Below are positions 9,258 to 17,708 of a DNA stretch of 64,000 nt, piece after piece (position 1 is the first letter of the stretch; each line of letters begins with the position of its first letter). The notes beneath the pieces are model-generated. The model was not told the origin of the DNA. It worked only from the letters and a program-made list of their open reading frames with translations, and did not search any database. Source of the DNA: Georgenia sp. EYE_87 (GTDB lineage: Bacteria; Actinomycetota; Actinomycetes; Actinomycetales; Actinomycetaceae); the NCBI RefSeq assembly GCF_023148685.1, contig NZ_JAHXNL010000015.1, forward strand, positions 19,597 through 83,596, given 5' to 3'. The position numbers and the translations under genes were made by a program.

Positions 9258-9430
9258 GGTCCAGCGTAGCCAGCGATTCTCGGTCCTCGGGCGTGGACGG
9301 ACCGGCCTCCGGATCCCGGCTTCTGGGGGTTTCCGTTTCCGCGGGCCCGAAAGTCCACTCGCGGCGCGCGGGTCGGGAGTACGTTTCGATCCGTACCGCC
9401 CGTCAACCTCCTCCCCCTGGAGTCCCCTTC

Positions 9431-12400
9431 ATGAGAACCGCCGCGCGCGGGCGACCCGCCCTGCTCCGGACCGTCGGGATCGCGTCGTCGGCAGCCCTGC
9501 TGGGCGCCCTGGCCGTGGCGCTGCCGCCGGGGGCGGCGGCCGCACCCGTGCCGTGGGAGCACGACACGACCGTCGACCTCCTCGCCCTCGACAAGAACTT
9601 CGCGCCGGCGCCCACCGTTGCCGACTGGGACGGCGACGGGCGGGACGACCTCGTCGTCGGGCTCCGCTCGTCCGACCAGCTCGGCGGCGTGGCCGTGGCG
9701 CTGCGGGAGGACGACGGCGATCTGGCCCCTCTCGTCCCGGCCTTCGACAGCGGCACCGCGACCAGCACCACGGGATGGACGCTGTACATGCGCCCGGCCG
9801 TGGGCGACTGGGACGGCGACGGGGACCAGGATCTGCTGTTCGGGACCTACTCCAGCAACAAGGGCGTGCTCCTCTGCGAGAACGTCGCCGAGGCTGGCGC
9901 GCCCGTCGTCCGCGGCGAGGACTGCACGCCGCTGCGCACCGCCGCCGGCGCCCTCGTCGGCGCGACCACGGGCAGCACGGTCGCCTACGTCTCGCCCGAG
10001 CTCGTGGACTGGGACCTCGACGGGGACCTCGACCTCCTCGTCGGCACCGGCGCGTCCGCGGCGGAGAAGGCCGTGCGCCTGTACCGCAACGTCGGCAGCG
10101 CCACGACCCCGGTCCTCGCGGGCCCCGTGACCGTGGTCGCGCGGAGCAGCACGGCGGGCCTTGCCGGGGAGAGCTACTTCGAGCCCACGGTCGTCGACAT
10201 CGACGACGACGGCCGCCGGGACCTCCTCGTGGCCGGCAGCCAGGTCGGCGCCTCCCGGGAGTTCACCCTCCACCAGTGCCTCAACACCGGCACCGACGCC
10301 GCCCCGTCCTTCGCCGCCTGCTCGCCCACCCGGCTCCCCGGGCTCGTGAACAACACGGTCGCGGCCACCGACTGGGACGAGGACGGCTACCTCGACCTGC
10401 TGCGCGGCTTCCACTCCGGCTTCATCACGAACCCGGTGACCCTCCTGCACGGCAGGGCCCCGGACAGCGACGGCGACGGCATGTCGGACTCCATCGACAA
10501 CTGCGTGGCCGTGCCCAACCCGCCGGACATGATGCTCGACAAGGCCAACGCGGTCCAGATCGACACCGACCGCGACGGGCTCGGCGACGTCTGCGACCCG
10601 GACGACGACGCCGACGCCGTGGTCGACACCGCGGACATCTGCCCGCTGACCACGAACGAGGACCAGTCCGACGTCGACGGCGACGGCCGTGGGGACGTCT
10701 GCGACGCGCGCGACGACCGCCCCGCCCACCCGGGCGCCGGCACCTACGAGGTCGCGCAGGCCGACCGCATCGGGTGGGGCCGCAAGCCGGTGATCATGCT
10801 GCGCGCCGACGCCATGTCCGTGGGCTACCGCAGCGAGATCGCCGAGGCGCTGTCCACCGAGGCCATCGACCGGGGGCTGCCCTTCTCCCTGGCGCTCATC
10901 CCGTGGGACACCGCACGGCTGGCCGGCTCCGGCACCCCGGAGTTCCTCAGCTCCGTGATCGCCGACCCGAACTTCGAGGTGGTCCACCACGGGACCTACC
11001 ACACGTGCGTCTACACGCCGTACGTCGAGAAGTACGGCCCGTCGGCGGCGGAGTTCGACTGCGGCATGGACGTCTCCCGCGCGTTCAACCTGCTCAGGGT
11101 GGGCCAGCAGGCGATCACGGACACCGTCGACACGGACCGGGCGAGCCACCAGCTCACCGGGTTCATCCCGCCGACGGACGCCTATGACGACGCCGCCGGC
11201 GAGGCCATGCAGGCCGCCGGCTACAGCTGGGTCTCCTCCGCCTGGTACGCCGAGCCGGCCGGCCGGGAGGACTTCGCCTACGTCGACGACACCGGCCTGG
11301 TCCACATCCCGTGGTCGCAGATCGCGTGCGGCAACGGCGCGGCGTCCTGGACGAACTGCCAGGCGCCCGTCAGCCAGGGGATCGCCGCCCACAGCGGCGT
11401 GGACTGCGACGTCGCCGAGCTCTGCGCCCCGACCAGGGACGGCAAGGACTACTCCGACTGGCAGCGGCACGCCGACAACTCCCTCGCGGACCGGTGCGAG
11501 AACGACTTCGACCGGTACGGGATGTGCGAGGTCCTCTTCGAGCTGACCTCCTACGACGGCGACTTCGCCACGGGCAGCCTGGACGCCCGCGCCTTCGCGG
11601 GCTACCAGCAGACGCTCACGGAGCTCGAGGACCTGGCCGGGCGGACCGGGGCGGTCTTCATGACGCTCGGGGACTACGCCGCGGCGCTGCAGGCCGAGGA
11701 CCACGTCGCGCCCGCCATCGCCGTCGCCACGCCGGAGGGGGCCGAGTACTCCTACACCGGGACGTTCACGGTGGACGTGGAGGTCTCCGACGACCTCAGC
11801 GGTGTGCACCACGTGGAGATCACGCTCGACGGCGAGGCGGTCGCCGACGGCGCGAACGTCGACCTGGCGGCACTCGCCCTCGGCGAGCACGTCCTGTCCG
11901 TCACGGCGGAGGACGTCGCCGGGAACCGCAGCACCTCGGAGGTCACGTTCACCGTGATCGACGACGTCGCACCGGAGATCACGGTCCTCAGCCCCACGGC
12001 GGGGGCGTACCTCCACCACGAGACCGTCGTGGTGGACGTCGCTGTCACCGACGCCCGCAGCGACGTCGCCGAGGTCGCCGTCACCCTGGACGGGGAGCCG
12101 GTGGACGACGGCGCCACGATCGACCTCCTCGACCTCGCCCTCGGGGACCACACCCTCGCGGTGGTGGCGACCGACGCGGCGGGCAACCGGTCCGACGCGA
12201 GCGTGACCTTCACGGTCGAGGCGACGGTCGGCTCCCTCCGGGCGACCGTCGAGCGGTACGTCGCCGACGGGTCGATCACCAACCCGGGCACGATCACGAG
12301 TCTGCGGCAGCTGCTCGACGCCGCAGGCACCGCGGTCGCGGACGGCCGGACCGGCGCCGCCGCGAACCAGCTGGGGGCGTTCGAGCACCTGCTCGCGGCG

Positions 12401-12493
12401 CAGTCCGGCAGGCACGTGCCGGACGAGGTCGCCGGGCTGCTGCGCACTGACAGCGCGGCCGTGCGGGGCGCGCTCGGCAGACCGCGCGTGTGA
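9431..12493 (+). CDS. large secreted multidomain protein: FG-GAP, TSP3, deacetylase-like, Ig-like and FIMAH domains
   Basis: I start at ATG 9431 (MRTAARGRP), which gives 1020 residues with a signal peptide ending PGAAAAP; GGAG lies upstream. In order there are FG-GAP/VCBS repeats (DWDGDGRDDLVVG-type, residues about 40-340), calcium-binding TSP3-like repeats (DSDGDGMSDSIDNC, about 345-435), and a polysaccharide-deacetylase-like NodB-fold region (about 445-760, with VIMLRADA and EVVHHGTYHTC). Two Ig-like domains follow (about 765-935), each starting VAPxI, then a C-terminal FIMAH domain (about 940-1015). It probably acts on an extracellular polysaccharide or the cell wall. The enzymatic assignment is less sure than the domain order. 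Confidence 0.8.
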   Translation: MRTAARGRPALLRTVGIASSAALLGALAVALPPGAAAAPVPWEHDTTVDLLALDKNFAPAPTVADWDGDGRDDLVVGLRSSDQLGGVAVALREDDGDLAPLVPAFDSGTATSTTGWTLYMRPAVGDWDGDGDQDLLFGTYSSNKGVLLCENVAEAGAPVVRGEDCTPLRTAAGALVGATTGSTVAYVSPELVDWDLDGDLDLLVGTGASAAEKAVRLYRNVGSATTPVLAGPVTVVARSSTAGLAGESYFEPTVVDIDDDGRRDLLVAGSQVGASREFTLHQCLNTGTDAAPSFAACSPTRLPGLVNNTVAATDWDEDGYLDLLRGFHSGFITNPVTLLHGRAPDSDGDGMSDSIDNCVAVPNPPDMMLDKANAVQIDTDRDGLGDVCDPDDDADAVVDTADICPLTTNEDQSDVDGDGRGDVCDARDDRPAHPGAGTYEVAQADRIGWGRKPVIMLRADAMSVGYRSEIAEALSTEAIDRGLPFSLALIPWDTARLAGSGTPEFLSSVIADPNFEVVHHGTYHTCVYTPYVEKYGPSAAEFDCGMDVSRAFNLLRVGQQAITDTVDTDRASHQLTGFIPPTDAYDDAAGEAMQAAGYSWVSSAWYAEPAGREDFAYVDDTGLVHIPWSQIACGNGAASWTNCQAPVSQGIAAHSGVDCDVAELCAPTRDGKDYSDWQRHADNSLADRCENDFDRYGMCEVLFELTSYDGDFATGSLDARAFAGYQQTLTELEDLAGRTGAVFMTLGDYAAALQAEDHVAPAIAVATPEGAEYSYTGTFTVDVEVSDDLSGVHHVEITLDGEAVADGANVDLAALALGEHVLSVTAEDVAGNRSTSEVTFTVIDDVAPEITVLSPTAGAYLHHETVVVDVAVTDARSDVAEVAVTLDGEPVDDGATIDLLDLALGDHTLAVVATDAAGNRSDASVTFTVEATVGSLRATVERYVADGSITNPGTITSLRQLLDAAGTAVADGRTGAAANQLGAFEHLLAAQSGRHVPDEVAGLLRTDSAAVRGALGRPRV

Positions 12494-12500
12494 CGAGGTG

Positions 12501-12525
12501 TCCCCGGGGCCCACGGCCCCGGGGA
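12501..12525 (+). terminator. intrinsic-type hairpin
   Basis: An 11-bp perfect stem TCCCCGGGGCC / GGCCCCGGGGA with a 3-base loop begins 8 bases after the stop of the large secreted gene. Confidence 0.65.
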
Positions 12526-12561
12526 CGCTCGTGCTCCGGGCACGTTGCAGCTCCGGGGACG

Positions 12562-12720
12562 TTCGTGCTCCGGGGCTCCTACGTCACCAACGGCGGCGTG
12601 CGGGAGCCGCAGCACATCGCCGCGGACGTCGCGACGCTCGATGTCGTCTCCGGCGGTCGCGCCCGGCTCGGACTCGGGGCGGGCCACACCCCGGCCGAGT
12701 GGCGGGCGGTGGGCCGCTGC
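12562..12720 (+). pseudogene. remnant of an F420-dependent luciferase-like monooxygenase
   Basis: One frame of this otherwise gene-free stretch (12494-12896) reads FVLRGSYVTNGG, then PQHIAADVATLDVVSGGR and LGLGAGHTPAEWRAVGR. This is the conserved core of LLM-class flavin/F420 oxidoreductases (TLDxLSGGRxxLGLGxGxxxxEW). There is no start, no N-terminal third and no C-terminal half, so only about 53 codons survive. It is a decayed gene fragment, not an expressed protein. The rest of the gap shows no gene. Confidence 0.7.
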
Positions 12721-12896
12721 TCCCCCGGCTGGCAGCCGTCGGCTGACCCGCCCGCCACGAGTCGGGCGCCGGCCCAGGCCCGTCTGTGCGCCCTGTCCCA
12801 GTTGCCGGCCCCAAGGTGAGTCGCTACGCCCCGATGTGGGTGGCGGGGGTGACCATGAAGGGGACAGGAGCTGGAGCCGGACGGGAGGAGCTGCAC

Positions 12897-13046
12897 ATGG
12901 CCGTCGCCACGCTGACCGAGGTCGAGCCGGACGTCGACGTCTACGCGGACTACGTGAAGGTCTGGTGCGTCGACTGCGAGGGTCCCGCGCACGAGATCGA
13001 CGGGTTCTGCGAGAGCTGCGGAGGCCGGGGTCACGACCTGCTCTGA
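12897..13046 (+). CDS. 49-residue protein with two CxxC motifs (zinc-ribbon-like)
   Basis: The ATG at 12897 has an excellent ribosome binding site (GGGAGGAG, 6-base spacing). The product MAVATLTEVEPDVDV... carries CVDC and CESC about 14 residues apart, plus His and Gly near the end, and would fit a single zinc ribbon. It has no signal peptide. I do not recognise a named family. An upstream in-frame ATG at 12855 is poorer. Codon use matches the genome and the strong Shine-Dalgarno makes it a likely real gene. Confidence 0.6.
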   Translation: MAVATLTEVEPDVDVYADYVKVWCVDCEGPAHEIDGFCESCGGRGHDLL

Positions 13047-13086
13047 TCCGGGTCCGAGGTCGCCGTCGCCCTGACACACTCCAAGG

Positions 13087-13845
13087 GTGTACGGCGCCGA
13101 CCCGTGGGACCGCCCCACCGTCTACGCCCCGCCTCGTCGACAGCGGGGCGGCTACCTGCTCGCCGCCGTCGCCGTCCTCGTTGCGGGTGGCGGTGCCATG
13201 GCGCTCGTTGCCCCCGACGGCGACAGGCTGGCCGCCGCCCCGGTGGCCGCGCCGGGGCCGGGGTCGTTCGCCTTCGTCCAGGAGCAGCTCGGCACGCCGG
13301 TGACGTACGACCCGTGCGAGCCGATCCGGTACGTGGTCAACGACGCCCTCGCCCCCGCGGGCGGCGCCGGGCTCCTCGCCGAGGCGCTCGCCACCGTCTC
13401 CGGCGCCACCGGCCTGGTCTTCGAGGACTCGGGCAGCACCGACGAGCCGGCCGATCCCGACCGGCCGCCGCGGGACGTGCTGCGCCACGGGCTCGGCGCC
13501 TCCCCGGTGCTGGTCGCCTGGACCACCCCGGAGCAGGTCCCGGATCTGGAGGGGGGCGTCGTCGGTGTGGCGGGCAGCGTTGCCGAGGGGGTGGGCGGCA
13601 GCGCCATGCGCTACGTCAGCGGCACCGTCTACCTGGACGCCGCCGACCTGGCCGGGATCCTGCAGCGTCCCGACGGCGCGGACCAGGTGCGCGCGATCAT
13701 CACCCACGAGCTGGGTCACCTCGTCGGCCTCGACCACGTCGACGACCCCGGCGAGCTGATGTACGCCCAGAACGTGGGCCGCACCGAGCTCGGACCGGGC
13801 GACCGCCAGGGCCTCGCCGCGCTGGGGTCCGGCAGCTGCGGGTAG
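13087..13845 (+). CDS. membrane-anchored matrixin-like metalloprotease
   Basis: The 252-residue protein starts at a GTG (VYGADPWDRP). A transmembrane anchor or uncleaved signal lies at about residues 22-43, leaving the rest outside. Near the C-terminus is the metzincin motif H207-E-L-G-H-L-V-G-L-D-H217, with a downstream Met (ELMYAQN) as the Met-turn. This is the M10/matrixin pattern and points to zinc-dependent peptidase activity. Such small actinobacterial proteases are mostly uncharacterised. It is convergent, 15 bases apart, with the dipeptidase gene. Confidence 0.82.
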   Translation: MYGADPWDRPTVYAPPRRQRGGYLLAAVAVLVAGGGAMALVAPDGDRLAAAPVAAPGPGSFAFVQEQLGTPVTYDPCEPIRYVVNDALAPAGGAGLLAEALATVSGATGLVFEDSGSTDEPADPDRPPRDVLRHGLGASPVLVAWTTPEQVPDLEGGVVGVAGSVAEGVGGSAMRYVSGTVYLDAADLAGILQRPDGADQVRAIITHELGHLVGLDHVDDPGELMYAQNVGRTELGPGDRQGLAALGSGSCG

Positions 13846-13860
13846 CCGCCGGGGCCCGGG

Positions 13861-15063
13861 TCAGACCATGGTGGGCCAGAGGATCTCCGAGGCGGCGTCG
13901 TCGGCGTCGCGCAGGACCCGCAGCACGTTCTCGCCGGCGAGCGCCGCGAGGTCGGACCGGGACCAGCCGCGGTCCGCGAGCGCCGCGAACAGCCGCGGGT
14001 AGCCCGAGACGTCCTCGAGCCCGTCGGGGAGCCGGTCGACGCCGTCGTAGTCGCCGCCGAGCCCGATGTGGGCGATGCCGGCCACCTCGCGGGCGTGCTC
14101 GAGGTGGGCGACGACGTCCCCGATGCCGACCCTGGGCCGCGGGTGCTCGGCCTCCCAGGCCGCGAGCCGGTCGCGCCCGGCGACGTCCGGGTCGAGCCCG
14201 ATGTTCTCCTCCGCCACCGCCGCCGCGTCCTCGCCCGGCCGGGGCGCGCGGGGCCAGTGCCAGGCCCCGTCGTCGAGCGCGGCCCGGGCCTCGGCGTCCC
14301 ACGCGGCCGCGTCCGGCGAGACGAACTTCGGCACGAAGGTCACCTGCAGCACCCCGCCGTTCGCCGCGAGCTTCTCGAGCACGGCGTCGGAGGCGTTGCG
14401 CGGGTGGTCGCAGACCGCGCGGCAGGAGGAGTGGGAGAAGATCACCGGCGCGGTGGTGGCCGCGAGCGCGTCCAGCTGGGTCGTCTCGGCGGTGTGGGAG
14501 AGGTCGACGAGCATGCCGATCCGGTTCATCTCGGCGACGACGGCGCGGCCGACGTCGCTCAGCCCGCCGACCGCGGGGGTGTCAGTGGCCGAGTCCGCCC
14601 AGGAGACGTTGTCGTTGTGCGTCAGGGTCATGTACCGCACGCCCAGGCGGGCGAACGTGCGCAACGCCCCGAGCGACCCGCCGATCGAGTGGCCGCCCTC
14701 GGCGCCGAGGAGGGAGGCGATCGCGCCGCGCGCGAACGCGCTGCGGACGCCGTCGGCGGTGCAGACCAGCTCGAGGTCGGCGTAGCGCGCGACGAGCCGG
14801 TGCACCGCGTCGATCTGCTCGAGCGTCCCGAGGACGGCGTCCGCGCCCGTGAGGGTCGAGGGCACGAAGACCGACCAGAACTGGCCGCCGACCCGCCCCG
14901 CCCGCAGCCGCGGCAGGTCGGTGTGCAGGCCGTCGCGGGCGGCGTCGAGGCCGTCGACCGAGTAGCCGGCCGTGGTGCGCAACGCGTACGCGAGGTCGTT
15001 GTGCCCGTCGATCAGCGGGGTGGCGGACAGGACGTCGGCGACGAGGCTGGCGGAGTCGGTCAT
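13861..15063 (-). CDS. M19 family (membrane-type) dipeptidase
   Basis: The 400-residue metal-dependent hydrolase has the renal-dipeptidase TIM-barrel ligands: H21 and D23 in DGHND, E123 in GAEGGHSIGG, then His in VDLSHTAE and FSHSSCRAVCDHPRN, and Asp in GDYDGVD. Family members cleave dipeptides, sometimes with D-amino acids, in the cytoplasm of bacteria. Length and motifs are complete. Its start lies 10 bases beyond the stop of the upstream lipoprotein gene on the same strand, so the two may be co-transcribed. Confidence 0.92.
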   Translation of the reverse strand: MTDSASLVADVLSATPLIDGHNDLAYALRTTAGYSVDGLDAARDGLHTDLPRLRAGRVGGQFWSVFVPSTLTGADAVLGTLEQIDAVHRLVARYADLELVCTADGVRSAFARGAIASLLGAEGGHSIGGSLGALRTFARLGVRYMTLTHNDNVSWADSATDTPAVGGLSDVGRAVVAEMNRIGMLVDLSHTAETTQLDALAATTAPVIFSHSSCRAVCDHPRNASDAVLEKLAANGGVLQVTFVPKFVSPDAAAWDAEARAALDDGAWHWPRAPRPGEDAAAVAEENIGLDPDVAGRDRLAAWEAEHPRPRVGIGDVVAHLEHAREVAGIAHIGLGGDYDGVDRLPDGLEDVSGYPRLFAALADRGWSRSDLAALAGENVLRVLRDADDAASEILWPTMV

Positions 15064-15073
15064 GCCTCGATTG

Positions 15074-16030
15074 TCAGCCCTGGGCGGCGGCCGGGTGCAC
15101 GAAGAGCGCCGAGACGTAGTGGTACGCGGGCCGCACCTCCATGGTCAGATCCGCCGCATCCGGCACCAGGAACCCCAGCGTGAAGCTGACGTTCTGACCG
15201 GGCTGGATCATGGTGCCGGGCGGCCCGGTCAGGCCGGAGGCGGCGTCGTGCACCGGCTCGGCGTCCACGCCGCCGCTGCTCATCGCCACGAAGACCGACG
15301 AGTTGACCGGCCGGTCGGTGCCGTTGACGAGCACGACGTCGACGGCCACCACGCCGCCGTCGTCAGCCGGGCCGGTGAGGGTCGGCCCGGTGTCGGCGAG
15401 CCCGGTGCCGGCGGGCGCGTCCTCGTCGGACGCGCCGGACTCCTCGGCGGCGGCCGCGTCGGGCGGTGCGTCGCCCCCGGAGGTGGTGGACGACGGCGGC
15501 GCGGTCTCGGTGGCGCCGTCCTCCTCCTGGCTCTCCGGGGTCTCGAGCAGCACCGGCCGGCCGGCGGTGACCGCCAGCCCGTTGTCCCACTTGTACGTCT
15601 GCCCGAAGGCGAGCGGCGCCGACGGGCCGCCCACGCGCGCAGGGGCGGGCGGCGGCGTCCGGCTCGGTGTCGGACTCGGTTCGGGCGTGCTCGGCGGGGT
15701 CGGCCGCGCCGTGGGCACGGCGGACGGGCTCGGCGTCGTGGGGGCCTGGTCGGAGGGGCGAGGCCGTGGTGGCCGCTCGGACGGCCCCGGGTCGTCCCCC
15801 GGTGCGGGGTCCGCGGGCGGCGGGACGTGGTCCTCGGTCGGCCGCGGCGGCACACCCGTCGGTGACGCCGGGGGTTCGGTCGGCTCCGCCGTCGGGGACG
15901 TCGGCGAGGCCGGTGCCGTCCGCGCGGGGCCCGCCGCGCCGGCCGGCGGGCGGCCGTCGTCACCGCACCCGGTCAGCGCGAGGCAGGCGGCCACGACCAG
16001 CGCGGCACCACCCGCGGTTCGCTGCCTCAT
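15074..16030 (-). CDS. lipoprotein with Pro/Thr-rich linker
   Basis: The 318-residue product has a lipobox LALTGC at about residues 17-22 and should be diacylated and anchored outside the membrane. Residues about 25-130 are a low-complexity Pro/Thr/Ser/Glu linker that would cross the peptidoglycan. The C-terminal part (QTYKWDNGLAVTAGRPV..., VDVVLVNGTDRPVN, MIQPGQNVSFTLGF) resembles the Ig-like DUF4352/telokin fold of actinobacterial lipoproteins. An acidic Glu/Ala/Thr insert interrupts that domain. The ligand is unknown. It lies upstream of the dipeptidase gene with a 10-base gap. Confidence 0.8.
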   Translation of the reverse strand: MRQRTAGGAALVVAACLALTGCGDDGRPPAGAAGPARTAPASPTSPTAEPTEPPASPTGVPPRPTEDHVPPPADPAPGDDPGPSERPPRPRPSDQAPTTPSPSAVPTARPTPPSTPEPSPTPSRTPPPAPARVGGPSAPLAFGQTYKWDNGLAVTAGRPVLLETPESQEEDGATETAPPSSTTSGGDAPPDAAAAEESGASDEDAPAGTGLADTGPTLTGPADDGGVVAVDVVLVNGTDRPVNSSVFVAMSSGGVDAEPVHDAASGLTGPPGTMIQPGQNVSFTLGFLVPDAADLTMEVRPAYHYVSALFVHPAAAQG

Positions 16031-16187
16031 ACGTCCGAGACTACGGGCTGGCGTCGTCGCGTCCAGGGATGGTCACAGAATGGTCACGGGTGCGGCGTCT
16101 CCCCCGCGGGCCGCGCGCCGGGCCACCCACGGTCGGGCGAAGGTTCCCGGCCAGGCGCCCCAGGCGTGCCGGCGGCAGAATGGCCGC

Positions 16188-16595
16188 GTGCCTGCACTGC
16201 CCGACGACGCCCGCTGCCCCTGCCTGTCCGGCGAGACCTACGCGGCCTGCTGCGGCCGGTTCCACGCCGGACTCCCCACCGGCGGCCCCTACGCCCCGAC
16301 GGCCGAGACGCTCATGCGCTCGCGCTACAGCGCGTTCGCCGTCGAGGACGCTGACTACCTCCTGGCCACCTGGCACCCCACCACCCGGCCGGCGGACCTC
16401 AACCTCGCCGACGGCACGGAGTGGCGCCGCCTCGACGTGCGGCGCACCGAGGCCGGCGGGCCGTTCGACGAGACCGGCGTGGTGGAGTTCGTGGCGCACC
16501 ACCGCTCCGCCGTCGGGCGCGGCCAGATGCGCGAGGTCAGCCGGTTCGTGCGCGAGGACGGGCGCTGGTACTACCTCGACGGCGACTCCGCGTAG
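16188..16595 (+). CDS. YchJ family protein with SEC-C zinc motif
   Basis: The GTG at 16188 gives a 135-residue protein (MPALPDDARCPCLSG). An N-terminal SEC-C-like zinc motif has C10, C12, C21 and C22. The YchJ NTF2-like domain follows, with TAETLMRSRYSAFAVEDADYLLATWHPTTRP and FVAHHR...EVSRFVREDGRWYYLDG. This is the UPF0225 family. Its molecular role is unknown; the zinc motif is shared with the SecA tail. Longer in-frame extensions run through the divergent lipoprotein promoter and are not credible. Confidence 0.88.
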   Translation: MPALPDDARCPCLSGETYAACCGRFHAGLPTGGPYAPTAETLMRSRYSAFAVEDADYLLATWHPTTRPADLNLADGTEWRRLDVRRTEAGGPFDETGVVEFVAHHRSAVGRGQMREVSRFVREDGRWYYLDGDSA

Positions 16596-16647
16596 GTCGG
16601 CCGCTCGGGTACCGCCCCCCGCTGGGCGGGGCTGGCCGCACGGAGAA

Positions 16648-16673
16648 GGCCCGCGGCACGATCGCCGCGGGCC
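16648..16673. terminator. bidirectional terminator hairpin
   Basis: A perfect 10-bp stem GGCCCGCGGC / GCCGCGGGCC with a 6-base loop, between the convergent YchJ and SnoaL-like genes. Confidence 0.65.
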
Positions 16674-16684
16674 CGGATGCGCGC

Positions 16685-17125
16685 TCAGGCGCTCGTCTCG
16701 TGCGTGATCCGCTCGGGGATGAGGCCGAGCTGCTGGAGGCCGCCGAGCATGTCGTAGACACTCCAGTCCTCGACGATGCGGTCGTCCTCCCACTTGCTCA
16801 TGCCCATCCCGGTCATCACGTAGGACTTGCCGGTCGCGGGCAACCCTCGGAACTCCTTCGACGCGGTCCCTCCGCACGTGAACCGGTACGCGGTCATGTC
16901 TCCCCCAGCCACGACCTCGTGGAAGTCCATGTGCAGGTCCGCCTGCGCGGTCCGAAGGTCGCGCACGAACTCCTTGAACCCGGCCACACCGTCGATCGGG
17001 AACGTCGGGTCGTGGAACATGCAGTGTGCCGCGAACAGCTCGTCACAGGCGTCAAGGTCACCCCTGTTCCATACGGCGTCCATCGTGCGCCGGAACAGGT
17101 CGGCGCGCTCCTCCATCGTCATCAT
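16685..17125 (-). CDS. SnoaL-like (NTF2-fold) protein
   Basis: The 146-residue protein has the ester-cyclase/SnoaL pattern: helix MEERADLFRRTMDAVWNRGDLDACDELFAAHCMFHDP, then VAGFKEFVRDLRTAQADLHMDFHEVVAGGDMTAYRF and GKSYVMTGMGMSKWEDDRIVEDWSVYD. Family members are small cone-shaped lyases, isomerases or cyclases, many of unknown substrate. It is monocistronic. A perfect 9-bp inverted repeat lies 23 bases upstream of the start and may be its operator. Lower GC at third positions in parts of the gene is only slight. Confidence 0.82.
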   Translation of the reverse strand: MMTMEERADLFRRTMDAVWNRGDLDACDELFAAHCMFHDPTFPIDGVAGFKEFVRDLRTAQADLHMDFHEVVAGGDMTAYRFTCGGTASKEFRGLPATGKSYVMTGMGMSKWEDDRIVEDWSVYDMLGGLQQLGLIPERITHETSA

Positions 17126-17147
17126 CGTGGGTCATCCCTGCTGGTCT

Positions 17148-17168
17148 CGCGGGTACGGCGTACCCGCG
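17148..17168. promoter_or_regulatory. 9-3-9 inverted repeat upstream of the SnoaL-like gene
   Basis: CGCGGGTAC-GGC-GTACCCGCG is perfectly symmetrical, 23 bases before the SnoaL-like ATG and over 200 bases after the gdx stop. It could be an operator or the gdx terminator; position favours an operator. The rest of the 17169-17378 gap contains a weaker GC-rich hairpin (17175-17193) and no gene that I can support. Confidence 0.4.
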
Positions 17169-17378
17169 CGAACGCCGGGGCCGGAGCGGCCCCGCTGCCG
17201 GTTGGTTGATGCTGACCACGTCCGCCGATGAGCCACCTCCCGGAGCTGACTTCCGGGATCCACCACGATTTTCCCACCTCGCTCCGTCTCCCGGTAGGCC
17301 CGGACGACGGCGAACAGGACCCGGCGACGCCGCAAGCGCCTCTCGTGCAGGATCCGTCCACGGAGCCGACGCCCGCGG

Positions 17379-17693
17379 TCAGTGGATCAGCTTGAGCCCG
17401 ATGACGCAGCCGACGATCCCGCCGAGCAGCAGGATCTTGATCAGGGACACCGCCTCCTGCCCGGTCGCCATCGCGTAGGTGACGGTGAGCACCGCGCCGA
17501 TGCCCACCCAGACGGCGTAGGCGGTGCCGACCGGCAGCGACCTCATGGCGTAGGCGAGGCCGGCCATGCTCAGGCCGAGGGCGACGAAGAACGTGACGGT
17601 CGGGGCGAGGCGGGTGAAGCCCTCGGACCTGCTCAGGGCGGTCGCCCAGACGGCCTCGAGGACGCCGGACAGGACCAGGACGAGCCAGGACAT
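17379..17693 (-). CDS. sugE: guanidinium exporter, SMR family (Gdx/SugE)
   Basis: The 104-residue protein has four transmembrane helices and the SugE/Gdx-type signature: LEAVWATALSRSEGF in helix 1 with the essential Glu, and LPVGTAYAVWVGIGAV in helix 3. This distinguishes it from the EmrE/Qac drug exporters. Gdx proteins exchange guanidinium for protons as antiparallel dimers. The assignment is strongly supported by a guanidine-III riboswitch immediately upstream. AAGGAG precedes the ATG by 7 bases. The gene is alone on its transcript. Confidence 0.93.
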   Translation of the reverse strand: MSWLVLVLSGVLEAVWATALSRSEGFTRLAPTVTFFVALGLSMAGLAYAMRSLPVGTAYAVWVGIGAVLTVTYAMATGQEAVSLIKILLLGGIVGCVIGLKLIH

Positions 17694-17708
17694 GACGGTT
17701 CTCCTTCG

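Noticed and set aside
8900..12514. 1204-codon minus-strand frame opposite the large secreted protein
   Set aside because: Low-complexity Val/Gly/Arg/Asp sequence without domains; it is a shadow of the real gene with FG-GAP and FIMAH domains.
17132..17335. 67-codon minus-strand frame between the SnoaL-like and sugE genes
   Set aside because: No ribosome binding site, no domain, and it runs across the inverted repeat at 17148; nothing suggests a protein.
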